Of a stretch of DNA of 64,000 bases, positions 23,701 to 35,965 are shown piece after piece. This DNA comes from Homalodisca vitripennis (taxonomy: Eukaryota; Arthropoda; Insecta; Hemiptera; Cicadellidae). The notes under the pieces were generated by a model. The model was not told where the DNA came from and did not search any database. It saw nothing but the letters and a program-made list of their open reading frames with translations. Position 1 is the first letter of the stretch. Each line of letters begins with the position of its first letter. Location of the stretch: NCBI RefSeq assembly GCF_021130785.1, contig NC_060210.1, positions 180,904,501 to 180,968,500 of the forward strand, written 5' to 3'. Both the position numbers and the translations under genes were made by a program.

Positions 23701-26700
23701 TGTTAACATATATTTTTAGGAACAGAACTGGATTCTGAAACAAAAATGATTATCTTTAATGGATTCTACTTCCGAGGAAATTGGAAAACCCCTTTTACCT
23801 TGACCAAAGATGGTGAAAAGCAAAGATTTTACAAATCAGAATCAGAAAAGAAGCAAGTTTCCATGATGCAAACATCAGGCAACTTCGACATCGGAACTGT
23901 CCCAGAGTTGGATGCTGTGGCACTGGAACTACCTTATGAGGTCTGTTACTTGTTCAGTATTTTTCTTTTATAAGATTCTAGATGGTGGGTGTCTAAGAGA
24001 GATTACCTATATAATACTACATAATTTATGCAAGGACCATGTTTAACATTGATTATTTGCTTAATGTAATGCTTTTGTAAGCTAATCAGTTTTAATTTTT
24101 CCAATGCTAACATTAGGATCTTAGTACAAATACAATCCAAACATGTCGTTTGAACTTCAATTTACAATTTTTATTATAAAGAATCAACTTTAACTGACAA
24201 AACAAGCCTAAGCTATTGCTCTAAGACTTCAGCATATCGTTAATTAAGCTAAAGAATAGCTTAGTTTATTATATTGAAATAAACATTTAAGTAAGACATG
24301 TTTAGTTGTTTTTGTTTAGTAACTTTTAAATTTTCAATTTATTCATAGCAATGTAGCTGGTTATTAATGCAAAATGTGTACATAAAAGAAGGAAAATTTG
24401 AAACTTTCTGGATAGTTGTGAAGTTGAAAAGTATTTTCCTGTCAAAACATGAAATTTATAATTGTTAATAATATTACAAACCTCATCAAATTTCTTACTG
24501 GAATCACAAAATGATTATGTTCATACTCAAACTGGCATATTGAAGAATAAAGACAAATAAAGTCAAATAAAGAAATTATTATTTACGTTTCTATTTTATA
24601 TACTTACATTTCCTTTTTGTTACAGGGCAACCAATATTCTATGCTGGTGCTGCTGCCAAACCAAAGAGATGGCCTCAGTAAGCTGACCTCTGATATCACA
24701 GGATTCTCCCTAAATCGAGTCTACAAACATCTTGTAAATAGGCCAGTGGAAATACTGCTACCAAAATATCAAATACAAACAATTAGTCATCCTGAAAAAC
24801 TTTTACAAAAGGTAAGATCTCCTTTTATACTTATACATTGTAGTTCAAAATACTAATAGCATGTAATATAGATTAAATATACAAGGTTCAATACTTAAAG
24901 TTTTTTAAGAAAACGTAAAACTCCAAAATAAACCATTCTTATCAAAATCAGTTGAGTACAACAGTTCAATACTGTGGATAAACTATTTATTTACTTATTT
25001 GAAATTAAGTTGTACTTAAGAGACTGTTCTTAATGTTATTTTTATGTCTTATCCACTTGTATAAATTACTATGAATACTTGTATCTGGTATTTTTACAAT
25101 TCAGAGCATTAACTAACATTCATCAACAGAAGTTTCTCTATCAATTTTGTCTGGTGGGAATGTGTGATAATATTGCCCGAACTAATTACGCAAGTGATAT
25201 GTTGAACTTACAGTATGGAGTGTCAGACATCTTCACGAGTGACGCAGACTTGAGCGGTATAAGCTCAGACAAGCTGAAGATGGGAGCCCTGGTGCAGCTG
25301 GTCAACATCCAGATTGATGAAGGCTCTGCAGATGCAAATTTCCTAACAAGTAAGCTTTATCACTTCCTGATGAAATGTTTAAAAAAGTAAAAAATGCAAA
25401 AATAACCCATTAATGTTTTTAAGGCTTTAGTTATACAGAATTAGAATTTTATGTGTTGCTGTTTATATTTCAGCAAAAAAATATTTATAGCTTCCACTCA
25501 TAACCAACCAAAAAATGTTATAAAACCTGATTGGTCGCTAGAAAAAAATAATTATACTCCTTAACAATTTTAATACAACCATTAATTTATAAACTAATAT
25601 AAAGGTAACTCAATAATTACAGCTGCTCTTTGTTCCAAACTTTAGTCCAATTGAGTTGAGATTAATAGATTTGAGAGTAGCACATAATTTCTACAAATCA
25701 GATATTATATTACAACACTTTTTTTAATTTTACAAAAACATGTTTAGTAAAGGCGCCTACGATCTGAATAGAAAGTCTGTGAGAATATCATTAATTAAAT
25801 GTAATAAAGTAAAATTTGTACAGTTGTTTGTCAACTTGTTTAACACTCCAAAGTGGTTAAAACGTTTGTTATTGTACAACACTTGCTTGAAATGAAGGAA
25901 GTCATTTTATTTTTCCAAGCATAGTCTTGTGTAGTGCAAACAAATTCCAAAAGTTGGCCATGACGTATTTAAGAGTGTATCACATATTGTAACAAGTTTC
26001 ATTTTTATTCTGCTAAGGAAACCATGTAATAAATAATGCAAAATGTAACAAAATATGGGTATATGGAGCCCAAAATAAGACAAATTTAGATATGATATGA
26101 TGTGATATTTAGAAATCCCTCAATATAAATGTCACTAAACGGTGTTTGTGATAGAACAGTAGAAAATATGATTTAATTCAGTTAACCCGTTGACCCATTC
26201 CTATGGGAAAGAGATGTCCATGCATGTTGTATCATAAAGAACAACATATGTGTTTTTACAGATTTTATCTTAGAATAGTCTATTATGAAAACACAAAATG
26301 TATTCATGAAATCTAAATTGAACTAACACATTCCTAAAAACTAGTGTACAAGTCATGCTTTATAAGTAGTCTAGTACCTAAAAACTACTGTTATGGGGTC
26401 AAAGGAAGGAAGTGTTATTAAGTCAGCCTGAGAGAGATGTTTGACGGCACATGATGAAGTTGAGGACAGTATATCGCTGGAGGGTGACATAAATAGACAC
26501 ATAATTTTCTTTCCATCTAAGATTTTAATAAATACAATTTATTACTCCATTACTCCATAAATTGCTCGGATTTTCACAATAATCCTCCTAATGGCTTAAC
26601 AATGTTTGGTTTTGTTTATGTAGGGGTTTTTTGCAATGTTCTGGTAGTCAATAAACGTTTAAAGAGTAAAATAAACCTGTAATCGTTATTCTGAGACTAT

Positions 26701-27064
26701 AATTACCTTCTTTGTGTAGCAAAAGGAAACACTTCCAAACCCATCCTTTAAAACAATTATCAAGTGCTGATCTTCTTTTCAAGATAAAAAAAGAAATTAG
26801 CCTCATATTTCAATGTGATAATATGTTCTTTAATACTTGTGTAATGTCTAACACTTACATTTATCACATTTGTAGAGTTAAATTTTAATGAGGTTCTGAT
26901 ATTTTTCAGCAACACTAGCTGCTGCCACAAGAAACAATGCTGAGAGATTTGTTGCTGATCATCCGTTCCTTTTCTTCATCAGAGATCAAACCAAGAATCT
27001 GATTGTAGCAGCAGGAAAAGTAGTTGATCCTGAGTTTAAAACCAGTGATGAGTTAGCTCCTTAA
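17163..27064 (+). CDS. Secreted serpin-family protein with acidic insertion (7 coding exons)
   Basis: Seven exons join in phase to 457 codons: 17163-17312, 21941-22120, 22480-22825, 23720-23940, 24626-24811, 25214-25349 and 26910-27064. Residues 1-18 are a signal peptide (hydrophobic LAVLVLAMAAVAQ), so the product should be secreted. Serpin landmarks in order: FVFSPLGYSVVLAIMAEGARGETR (split here as FVFSPLGYSVV and MAEGARGETR, residues about 59-85), MIIFNGFYFRGNW (breach strand, about 235-247), LPYEGNQYSMLVLLP (about 296-310), YGVSDIFTSDADLSGIS (362-378), the reactive loop, and RFVADHPFLFFIRD near the C-terminus. Two oddities stand out. Residues about 155-205 form a Glu/Asp/Lys-rich stretch where helix F is normally found. 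The loop hinge (DEGSADANFL) lacks the small-residue P12-P9 pattern of inhibitors. A non-inhibitory role is therefore more likely than protease inhibition. Start choice rests on the signal peptide and the acceptor 5 bases upstream. Confidence 0.88.
17812..19060. repeat. Complex repeat block with G-runs in serpin intron 1
   Basis: The block opens with a GC hairpin CTGGGGGC-TAC-GCCCCCAG (17838-17856) within CTTCGGCTCGCTGGGGGCTA. Diverged copies of a roughly 130-bp motif follow at about 17990-18130, 18710-18800 and 18840-18990, with a partial one near 19030. Shared strings include GCGGT(T/C)AAAC, AAAAAGT(G/C)ACTGGACCTTT and TTTAGCC/TTTCGCCGCTATC. Between them, 18220-18610 is an array of short units built on CCAGGGGGG(TTAA). 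A mobile element with internal satellites is likely, but I cannot classify it. Confidence 0.6.
19200..21350. other. Serpin intron 1, remainder
   Basis: Mostly AT-rich. A GC-richer patch at 19890-20110 contains CACCGGTTATATTTACCGG and GGGCGCCTGCGGCCACACTC but has no identifiable ORF or motif of a known family; it could be an unrecognised exon or transposon scrap. Confidence 0.45.
20706..20770. repeat. (TA)n microsatellite
   Basis: About 30 uninterrupted TA units, then one T-T phase break and a few more. Confidence 0.95.
21350..21415 (-). mobile_element. LINE 3' tail fragment
   Basis: On the - strand the segment contains GAGGCTAAAACAACTCTACC followed by TCAAATAAAGATATTTAAA, a short analogue of the CCTC..AAATAAAG(G)ACATTT tail of the LINEs at 5270 and 48670. 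Weak and very short. Confidence 0.3.
21941..22120 (+). CDS. Serpin exon 2
   Basis: 60 codons, phase 0 at both ends, between ACGATAG| and GAAG|GTATTT. It encodes VFSPLGYSVVLAIMAEGARG and ETRNQLVAALRLPEDTYAVR, the helix B-D region with the serpin N.VFSP..., GA.G.T signature. The pyrimidine tract before the acceptor is weak. The exon is distinctly more GC-rich than the surrounding introns. Confidence 0.88.
22480..22825 (+). CDS. Serpin exon 3 with acidic insertion
   Basis: 346 bases, phase 0 in and one base over at the end, between CTATTTTAG| and CCCAG|GTAAAA. The first 40 residues (FKNWFYVYKNYTVDEKYKTI and following) fit the serpin strand 1A/helix E region. About 50 residues rich in Glu, Lys, Asp and Ser follow, without resemblance to the expected V.F......IN.WV....G.I segment. 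The end (VATALTANRILDSDSP) leads into the next exon. Confidence 0.85.
23720..23940 (+). CDS. Serpin exon 4
   Basis: 221 bases between TTTTTAG| and TGAG|GTCTGT. It encodes TKMIIFNGFYFRGNWKTPFT, the serpin NA.YF.G.W..PF signature, then VSMMQTSGNFDIGTVPELDA, matching the V.MM...G.F.....PEL.A..LELPY region. Confidence 0.9.
24626..24811 (+). CDS. Serpin exon 5
   Basis: 62 codons in phase 0 between TTACAG| and AAAAG|GTAAGA. It encodes GNQYSMLVLLPNQRDGLSKL and VEILLPKYQIQTISHPEKLL, the family's S..I.LP....GL..L and V.LPKF.......L...L blocks. Confidence 0.9.
25214..25349 (+). CDS. Serpin exon 6 (to reactive loop hinge)
   Basis: 136 bases between CTTACAG| and ACAA|GTAAGC. It encodes YGVSDIFTSDADLSGISSDK and LVNIQIDEGSADANFLT. 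The gate region (DLSGIS) is canonical. The hinge keeps Asp-Glu-Gly but then departs from the alanine-rich inhibitor consensus. Confidence 0.9.
26910..27064 (+). CDS. Serpin exon 7 (reactive loop and C-terminus)
   Basis: 155 bases from TTTTTCAG| to the TAA at 27062-27064. It encodes TTLAAATRNNAERFVADHPF, LFFIRDQTKNLIVAAGKVVD and a short tail ending DELAP. The serpin C-terminal signature F.ADHPFLFFIRD is intact. The only obvious trypsin-type candidate for a scissile residue is Arg in AATRNN. Confidence 0.9.
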
Positions 27065-27141
27065 TTGACTGATATTTGTTAATGCTATTGTATTTATTTA
27101 TTTAAAAAGTTTCTTAATTTTGTTTGTTTTATTTTCACTAG

Positions 27142-27147
27142 AATAAA
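27142..27147 (+). terminator. Serpin polyadenylation signal AATAAA
   Basis: AATAAA occurs 77 bases after the stop codon, giving a short 3' UTR. Confidence 0.6.
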
Positions 27148-27609
27148 CTACTATCAATTTATAAAAAATAGTACTGGAATTATGATTTTATTGGAGTATT
27201 AGCAATGAAGCACGAATACTGGGTGAATTCAATTTTCAAGGTCACTAAACTTAATATTTTTATCTATACTTTGTTTAGTATTTCTACTCCAGTAATCAGT
27301 TTTAGGATTTCCATCAATGTGTAAAAGAGGAAGAGATATTAAATTTAAAAAGAGAGAATAGATAAATCATTGATAGTCACAGAATCCTCTTCATCTAACA
27401 TTCCATAGTAGTATCAGCATCAAAAAATAGTAACATTTCTTGACACTAAATTCATGTTCAATAATACGACACTTAATTTAATTATTGTTACAAAATCAAA
27501 TCTGTGACCAATGTAATGAGTACATATTTAACCATATAATTGCAAAATAGATTACCTCTATTGAGGCCATTTTTTCCAGATTTTGCAAGGATAATTTATA
27601 AAAATTATA

Positions 27610-28427
27610 AAAAAATTATGGTTGCCTGTAAAGTCGGTTTTACGGGCGAAGATTTTACGTGACGTCTTTTTCTCGGTAGAATATTTATTGATATGAATAT
27701 TATTAAATTGCACAATAGGAACAAGGAATTGAATGAAAATAAGAATTGCACAAATTTTAACTATAGAAATATATTTTGTTTACTAAAACATTGTACATAA
27801 TTTGAAATTAATTAAAATTTGTTATTGTAAATGGTAAAGTTGAATAAAACATTTACTAAAATTGGAATTTGAAATTCTTGCTAAACACAGTTAAATTCTA
27901 ACTCCGCGCGTGGTGATTGGTCGGTTTTAGTTCGTTTGTTTGGTCGCACTGTTATGACAGGTTAGAGGTTATAGTTTGTTATTTTAAATGTTTGACTAGC
28001 AATACGCGCTGTTTCTTCTCAATCGACTGAATTACGATTGATTGCAGAGTGATTTAAACTAATAATTTACTTAACACTATCAACATTTGTCAATAGTATG
28101 ACATAACCTATAAACTCAGTTTCTCAACTTTTGTGTCAATCTAACAATTAATCAATCATAGTTTACGATAATGAAATATCAGTGTACAATTATTTACCTT
28201 TATTGTTGTAGTTGTTGTAAATGACGAATCTAAGCACTCCACATTTTCACGAATAAACATAGTTATCTGCTTTATCCCGTGCGGCGGACCCACAGTTATC
28301 TGCTTTATCCCGTGCGGATCCCGTGCGGCGGACCCACTGGACGGGCATCGTAACGTTACCGGGCGTTACACTTTTTCATGAGTGACTCCGAGCCGCAACC
28401 TAATTTAAGACCTTGTCACGTCAAAAA
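27610..28427 (+). mobile_element. Unclassified ~820-bp element, copy 1 of an inverted pair
   Basis: This segment is nearly identical, in the opposite orientation, to 41987-42810. Both copies begin ATTATGGTTGCCTGTAAAGT and end ...TGTCACGTCAAAAA. Sequences near the two ends are partly inverted copies of each other: ACGTGACAACGTC inside the 5' end and GACGTGACAACATC at the 3' end on the opposite strand, plus GGTTGC. It contains no ORF of note, so it is a non-autonomous DNA element. Near the 3' end it has two direct copies of GGGATAAAGCAGATAACT or its complement with intervening CCGCACGGGATCC. Confidence 0.75.
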
Positions 28428-28689
28428 CACTACAATTTATTTCATAACGCATTGCCAATTAATATAACACAATGAATGCGGTGGACAGTCGCTGATACTA
28501 TCCTGGCTGTCCTAAGGTCTGCACATAATAGGAATCTATTAGATACAGAATATTTCTTTGTATATACATTCAAAGTACCTGTGACATTTAGTAGTACCTA
28601 CCTGTAATACATAGTACCTGTGACAAATGCATCAGTTAGGAACCTTTGTAATACCAGAGATTTTCTTCAGATAATTTTTATATGTCAAA

Positions 28690-29600
28690 GCTGAGGTCAG
28701 CCAACTCCAAGATTGCAGTGACACTTCAAGAAAGAATAGTCCCATTTCACATGTAATCAAACCCCTGAAGGTTCAACAGGCCAAGTAAATATGATCATAC
28801 AGCATTAAGTGGAATTATCTCTCATACCGTTAATCTTGCACCAGTCTTCAATATAATTCAAAATATGTACTTTGGAGTGACTCACATATAGTATGGTCAC
28901 CTATTGATTGTACTTTGACATAATCAGCAAACCTGAAACAGTTAACATTTACAGAGTAAGCAAAGTCACTAACATATAATTTAAAGAGAAATAGACAGTC
29001 GTGATCCCTGTGGGACTTCAGATGTGGCAGTAAATGGCCTGGATGTAATACTAGTGAACATAACATGAAAGGTTATCACAAATAATATTCAAACGCGGAA
29101 AGCCGACTCTCACAAATTCCAAAACCTTTGAGCCAAAATATGTCAGTGACTGATCGTATCAAAAGCTTTGCTGAAGTCTATATATGGTGTTTGTGATAAA
29201 ACAATAGAAAATATTATTTAAATCAGTTAAGACACATCTTGCAATATCAGCCTGCAAAATCCTGTGAGAATGCCATCAAGATGTAATCATCATAGATGAG
29301 CAAGTTGGTGGCAGCTGATTTTCCCTTAGAAAGCTGTGTTGCTGTGGAGCAATGACATTGTTAAAGAATAAACTAATCACATCAAGTACCAAACTGTCAA
29401 AGAGTACATGTTGTATAACGACTGGTCTGTGGTTACAGACATCAGCAGGTTTTGCACACTTATGAATCACTACAATGTAACAGAACTACAACCTGTCAAG
29501 AAAGATGCTGTCATCAAGTAGCATATTAATGATGATAAAAAGCTGAGGTACAAGAACAGATTGATAACAGGTCAGAGCCAGTACCTTTGAAAGGATCCAG
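28690..29600 (-). mobile_element. Non-LTR retrotransposon reverse transcriptase relic
   Basis: On the - strand, disrupted reading frames show NHRPVVIQHVLFDSLVLDVI followed by an AATNLL-like region (finger/palm start), IDFSKAFD near 29170, a VPQGSRLS-like block near 29010, a YVSDF block and FADYVKVQS where F/YADD is expected. Stops are frequent. The order matches Jockey/R1-type reverse transcriptase, so this is a decayed, truncated LINE. Confidence 0.7.
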
Positions 29601-30540
29601 TAATATTAGTAACTACTTCAACACTAAATCTACAAGACAAAGGATGCTTTAAATGCTGTACTCAAACTGTGGAGAGTGGCACAAAAGGCCTAAAGGCGGA
29701 GTTGAATTAGCCAGTAAAAAGGCTCGAAAAGTTCACAAGGTAATATTTATGATGATCACTGATGAAATATTAATCAGAATGAGTGGGCTCAGATATAGAT
29801 ATCAATCACAACCACTGGCACGACACCCATGGAACAAAAGTTAGCTGGATAATCAGAGTTAACTTTTTATCTGTTTTTTACCATCCTACTAACTAAAAGA
29901 GTGACTGGAAAAGACTAAAAACTATGTTCAATGAAATATAAAATGCTGGGGCTCCAATATTCAGTGTCTAAAAAGAATGACATTTAATCCAGATGTGAAG
30001 TGTATATGAGCAAGAGGTTTTAATTGCAGAACCTCTTCTTCACAGGTTTCCTGTATATCGGATTGACAGCACAAGGATAATATAAAGAAAAGATATGGTT
30101 TACCTTTAAATTAGAGTATTTATACAAGGTACAGTTATACATTAATCCATGGTATAAGAGCCATTAACTATTGTCACATCAAACATTCTTTCCCTTATTA
30201 GGAAGGTGCACAAATGTATCTCTTTTATATACACATTCCAGAAGGTATCACTTTCAAAAAATAAACATGGAATGAAATTTAAAATGTCAAACACTTTATA
30301 CTTTTGTTCTTAAAATAAGAATTAATTTATTACAGTATTTTTCAAATATTCATATTGATTTCTTTTTGGTTTTTACTTGATTTACAACATTTCATTTCTT
30401 GGCTTTGTCTTTAAGGCTTTACAAAAATGTCTAACAAAGAGAGAAATACTGCAGCAAAAAGTTAGGCTCCCCATTTTGACAACTTAATGCATGTCCAGAA
30501 GCAGCACATCACTTAACACAGATACTGCAATAGTGTGAAT

Positions 30541-31034
30541 AAAGTTGAAAGGACACTCACAAGGATGAGTGCTCACTACCAAAGCTGAGTTAGGTCCCCA
30601 TTTGTTTATTAAGTTTGGTTCCCAGACATGAGTGCCTGCCCACGTAGTATTACAATGTCAAGTGGGCACTCACAAGGATAAGTGCTCACTACCAAAGCTG
30701 AGTTAGGTCCCCATTTGTTTATTAAGTTTGGTTCCCAGACATGAGTGCCTGCCCACGTAGTATTACAGATGTCAAGTGGGTACTCACAAGGATGAGTGCT
30801 CACTACCAAAGCTGAGTTAGGTCCCCATTTGTTAATTAAGTTCAGTTCCTAAACATGAGTGCCTGCCCACGTAGTATTACAGATGTCAAGTGGGTACTCA
30901 CAAGGATGAGTGCTCACTACCAAAGCTGAGTTAGGTCCCCATTTGTTAATTAAGTTCAGTTCCTAAACATGAGTGCCTGCCCACGTAGTATTACAGATGT
31001 CAAGTGGGCACTCACAAGGATGAGCTCTCACTAC
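30541..31034 (+). repeat. 114-bp tandem repeat, about 4.2 copies
   Basis: ACTCACAAGGATGAGTGCTC recurs at 30555, 30668, 30782, 30896 and 31010. Units share AAGCTGAGTTAGGTCCCCAT and GAGTGCCTGCCCACGTAGTA. The first two units form one subtype (GTTTATTAAGTTTGGTTCCC) and the next two another (GTTAATTAAGTTCAGTTCCT), so the array seems to have grown in at least two steps. No coding potential is evident. Confidence 0.9.
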
Positions 31035-34000
31035 TAAAATAAAGATAACTTTACTAAATTAATTTATTTTCTGATAGAAAGTCTAGCATTATTACATAAT
31101 TGATGAATTCCCTGGCTTTAGTCACTTTTTTCAACTAATCACCTTACAGCTCAGTTTTCTCTACATAGGATGATTGTTGGAGTGTTTGGGGCTTGCTGAG
31201 TATTCAAAGTTTTTGCAAGCCTAAACAAGAGGGAGTACCACCCCTGCCCTCTTTAAATTGTACAGGCTGAAACAAAGATTGTCTCCCTTTTTTCTAAGGT
31301 GGCACAACTGGGACAGTATCCGCTATATCTCCTTGTGTGGCTGTACCAGAGGATCATCAAGGAAGTGGCCCCAGACTCCTTACCTATCCTGAATATCCTG
31401 TCACTACAGATGCTGTGCTTAGGTTCATATTGGATTAAAATGCAGTGAGAAGTTTCCCCAGCTTCTTGTACCAAGTGAACAAAAAAGTAGTTTGATATTT
31501 CACCTTGTCTGAAAGCCATGTTGCTTTCAGGCAAAACCAGTGGTGGTTCATGAGTGTGAACACTGAACTAGTTCCTCAACTGGGAATTACAACTGTTAGG
31601 GACCTAAAATACAGCAAGGAAGATCTGTTTACACCTTCATTGTGGCATGAAGGTGACCAGTGACTCATATTGCACTTATAGTTGATAATCCTACTGGATT
31701 TCATCAAAACTACTCTAATCTACGGAATATATATGTTTAGCAGTTTTTTTTTACCAATTTATTGGAAACTAAAGTGGACAGAAGTCTATTATTTTATAAT
31801 TACTACAAAAATAGTATTATTAATAACATTTAGGTGAGAGTCATGGGTATTGATGGCACATATGAATTATTTTGTTCCCACAATTCTTCATGTAAGGAAT
31901 TAGTCACATGTAACTCCATGCCTACTTCAGCTGCTCTTACTGTCTACTAAATTATTGTATCAGACTCCAAAGTACAGGGTAGATCTTTACATTATTTGTC
32001 ATGTTTTGGAGCGTTATTGCAAATATAATGCATCAACAAGTCACTGTTGACTCACATCACAATATGACAAAGACTACCAGATTTATCATTGCAGTAACAT
32101 GTTGATTAGTTATTAAAAGTTTTTAAAGACATTTAGGCATATATTAATTAACATTAACATGATGTTCACTAAATAACTATTATAAGATGATAAATATTAA
32201 TAAATATAATAAGATGATCATATTTTGTCTTGTTAATGGTTAGAGTTTGAAAACAAATTCTCTATTTAAGCTTATTACTTTTATTCAAACCACAATTATT
32301 AAGGATACTTACATTATGACCAAACTATTATTTACTATTTAATTCAAAAATCTTTTTTTACTCGGAACAAATGATTTGCATGGTAAATAAGTTTAAAATA
32401 TTGTATGAAGAAATTTACAAAATGGCTTGTCAATTTTTGTTCCTCTATTACATTATTTGTAGAGACCATAGGAATTAAATTAGATCCAGATAGTAAAACA
32501 ATGATATATTTGTAACAAATCAAAAGTAACAAATAATATGACATATAACATATAAATATTTACTTAACTTAATAAATACAAATTAAATTCGAACGTTTCA
32601 AAAACTAATTTTACTTATAAACTTGATAATTATTCTTTAATTATGACAAAAATCCACAAGAGGTATTTGTTATTGAAATATTGCAATATCACTCTTGTCC
32701 ATTGACAACACACATTTCAGTGGCAACACAATTACTAAAAGATAAACAGGAACAATATGTATTTATAAAAAGCAGAGATGTATAATATGGTATGGTAATA
32801 AAATGAGAATTCATTACTAATTATGCTAGCCAACCATGTGATACACATTCAGATTATAAGTTACATTGAGATACAAGCTTCCAAAACACATAGATTCTAC
32901 CAAGCTACACACCACACTGCCAAAGAATATATTTCGTTATTCAGTGTAGAGCTAATTCTAAAACTTAAATAAATTCTATATTTTGTTAAATTTTATGTCA
33001 AGAATTTTGAATAAATTCAATTAATTTTAAATTACCATTTCATTTTTTGTTGGAAATTCTATATTTCATAAGATTTAGGCAAAGGTAACTAACCAATCAT
33101 GCAGCGATAACATTTTTACTTGCCTTTATCTTTAAACACATTAGAAAAGAGATCTTGTGTTATAAAAGATTTTTATGTAGAACATTCTGCGATATAAAGA
33201 ATCAATGATGGAATATTTTGCATTACTTAAATACTTCAAATTCCCTTACTAAAAAATTTTACTAATAAAAATAATTTTCGCTTGAGAGTTAATCCATTTA
33301 ATGTGGGTCCTCAGACGTGATTGCTTGGCCATCTCAATAAGTATTGTTATATCTGGGAAAGGCTCTCTTTTAGTATGAGTAGTTAAAAAGAGCTGTTCTT
33401 ACACTTTGATCTACCTCACAGTAGCTATTGTTATAAAATCAAATATGTTTAGTTTTTCATTATTTAGCTTCAATATAAGTGTAATTATCTCAGGTGAGGT
33501 TCAACTTAGGGGCTTTCAATAAAACACCAATTTCCGCATAACATACAGGTTATGTTTGTCCAAACAAACTTTTTTGTAATTGTCTTCCTTACATAGTAAA
33601 TTAAATGACAGATTTTACCCTCAATGTTATTAAAATGTCACTCAATGTATGGAAACTTTTATACAAAGGAATTGAATTGGAGACTTGAATTTGGTTTTGT
33701 TCATCTAAAAATCACAATAAGTTTCATTACTTGCCAGAAAACAAATGTAACTGGTTTCATTCAGACTACAACAGTCATACAAAAGCCAATTTATACCTTA
33801 AAACTTTAAATAAAAATGTATTTACTCATAATCAAGTACAAGGATTCAAATATTACTTTACAATTTAATTTATTTCACTTAAAAAATCAATAATTACATG
33901 TTTTATATAGGAAGGTTATTATACAGGTATTAATGTTTTAATTCTTTTTATAAGCTTTCCTTCATTCATGAAACAGACAATGGGCCTAACACTGTGTACA

Positions 34001-35960
34001 GTACTATGTTGTTCTGCTACAGTGTCCATTGTGTGCTCCCGTTACGTCACAGAAATAGTTGATTTATTATTTCTTTTGGAAAATTTAGCATATTGAGGTT
34101 ACTAACATAGAAACTTCTTCTCTAGTCATGGGTGTGTTTGTGTTTACATCGAGTCTTACATTGACAGAAAATTACAAAAATGCTTGCCACCAAGAAATGT
34201 ACGCTATTGCAGTATCAGCTTTTAAGATTACACTGTATTACATTTTTTTCTCAGTACTAAAATATTCCTACATAGGAGAAGAAATTGAAAATTTGTACCA
34301 TATCTAAATGTTGCTTAGTGTTTAAACATTGCCCAAATACTGGCGATTGGAAAATCGCTGAAACCAAGAATGTATGTTTGTAAAAGGATTAGCTTTGTTA
34401 TCATTACTATCATGTTACAAGGACTCAAAAAGTGATCATGCAAAAGTGAACACTTAGAAAGTACTGACAATTACTTTCGAACAATCGTTTCAGAACTAGT
34501 TAGCTGAAAGCAAAATTTTTATTCCTCTCATATTATTGTAACTGATTCACAATTTTATTCAAACTTCCAAAAGGAACACTAAATTTTCATTGCATTTATT
34601 GATGTCCACAGATCTAAAGTTTATTAAATTATGATCATGTTTACCAACTAAGTTTCCAGTTCATACCACACTGAAAAATGGAGATTAAATTACTGTTATA
34701 GAATGTAAATGATTTATATTAGATGTTTATACTTATATAAATTATTATATTAAATTAACACGATTAAATTACTGAAATATTTACCTCTTTGTAGAGAGCA
34801 ACTTCAGTCATAAGGTGTTGTACCAACCAATCAGGCAGATTGGGTTTAACATATGATGACTGAAGATGGCTGTCTACAGTGATAACGAAATATATCAAGA
34901 ATTTCATTATCTACGCAATGGTTTGACACGGTGTGAACCGGAAAACATAGGTGATATTCATTACACTGGCCCCATAAGCCTATGAACTTAGAATGATGTT
35001 TATTTAACTACTGTAAAAAAACAAAAGGTTTTGTAAAAGTGCATGTACCCTGTGATATTGCCATAATTTGGAATATGATGTTATAGCTGGTTTATGGTTT
35101 GAATTTAACAAACTGAGTAATGTTGTTGCTGCTATGGTTAGATTTTATATGCATGTATGTATTTAGTTATGAAATAAACAAATATAGTACAAGTGAACAA
35201 ATACTTTGTGTTTAGACTAATTGTAAATACAAACTTAAATTAAATAAATATGAATACAAAATTATACAAAATATAGTGATAAACTTCAATTATTCATAGA
35301 GTGTACAACCATTAAAATAATACTTTAATAACTCTAAGATGAAATCAACTATTTTAACTATCACTTTGACATTTACAATGAACGGATACTCAACGCTATT
35401 TAGAAACAAGATACAAACAAAATAACACATTAGATACATATACTTGCAATGCACATACAATTTCATTACCTAAATAGAATATACACAAGTTATTAGAACA
35501 CTACCTAAAGAGATTTCAGATTTTGTATGCAAAAACTGCCTAGTTAGATAATAATTTAGTATACCGAGTACTATTCATTCAAACATATTGCATTTCATCT
35601 TTCAGTTGAAATATACCTAAAACATACATTTTTACCATAATATAACATTATAACTTTTTTAACAATGAGTTTTTACCGCCATTTCTAAATTTTAACTATC
35701 AATGTGTGTGCTTATAAGACATCATTAACAATAATGAAACAGTCAGAAATCATCTTAATATAAAGAGTATATCCACACAAAAATTAATTTCTAAAAGGAA
35801 GATCACCAGCATTCAGTCTCAACAGTTTATTCACTGGCAAGTTGTTTGACGAAACACCTACAAATAGATTTGCCAAGTGTTTTGTCAGAACTAAATATTT
35901 GTTACTATTCATGGAATGTGTAATTTTATCTTCCTCTATGTACCAAACTTTTCCATACAT
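31035..35960. other. Intergenic DNA, no gene recognised
   Basis: AT-rich. A GC-richer section at 31150-31680 has a 93-codon - strand ORF (31253-31534) without recognisable homology. The rest contains nothing I can support. Confidence 0.5.
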
Positions 35961-35965
35961 ACATC

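Noticed and set aside
30541..31034. Possible CRISPR-like array
   Set aside because: The repeats are 114 bp and contiguous with no unique spacers, and the sequence is eukaryotic.
31253..31534. 93-codon - strand ORF
   Set aside because: It has ordinary composition, no recognisable domain and no splice context; kept only as a note in the region entry.
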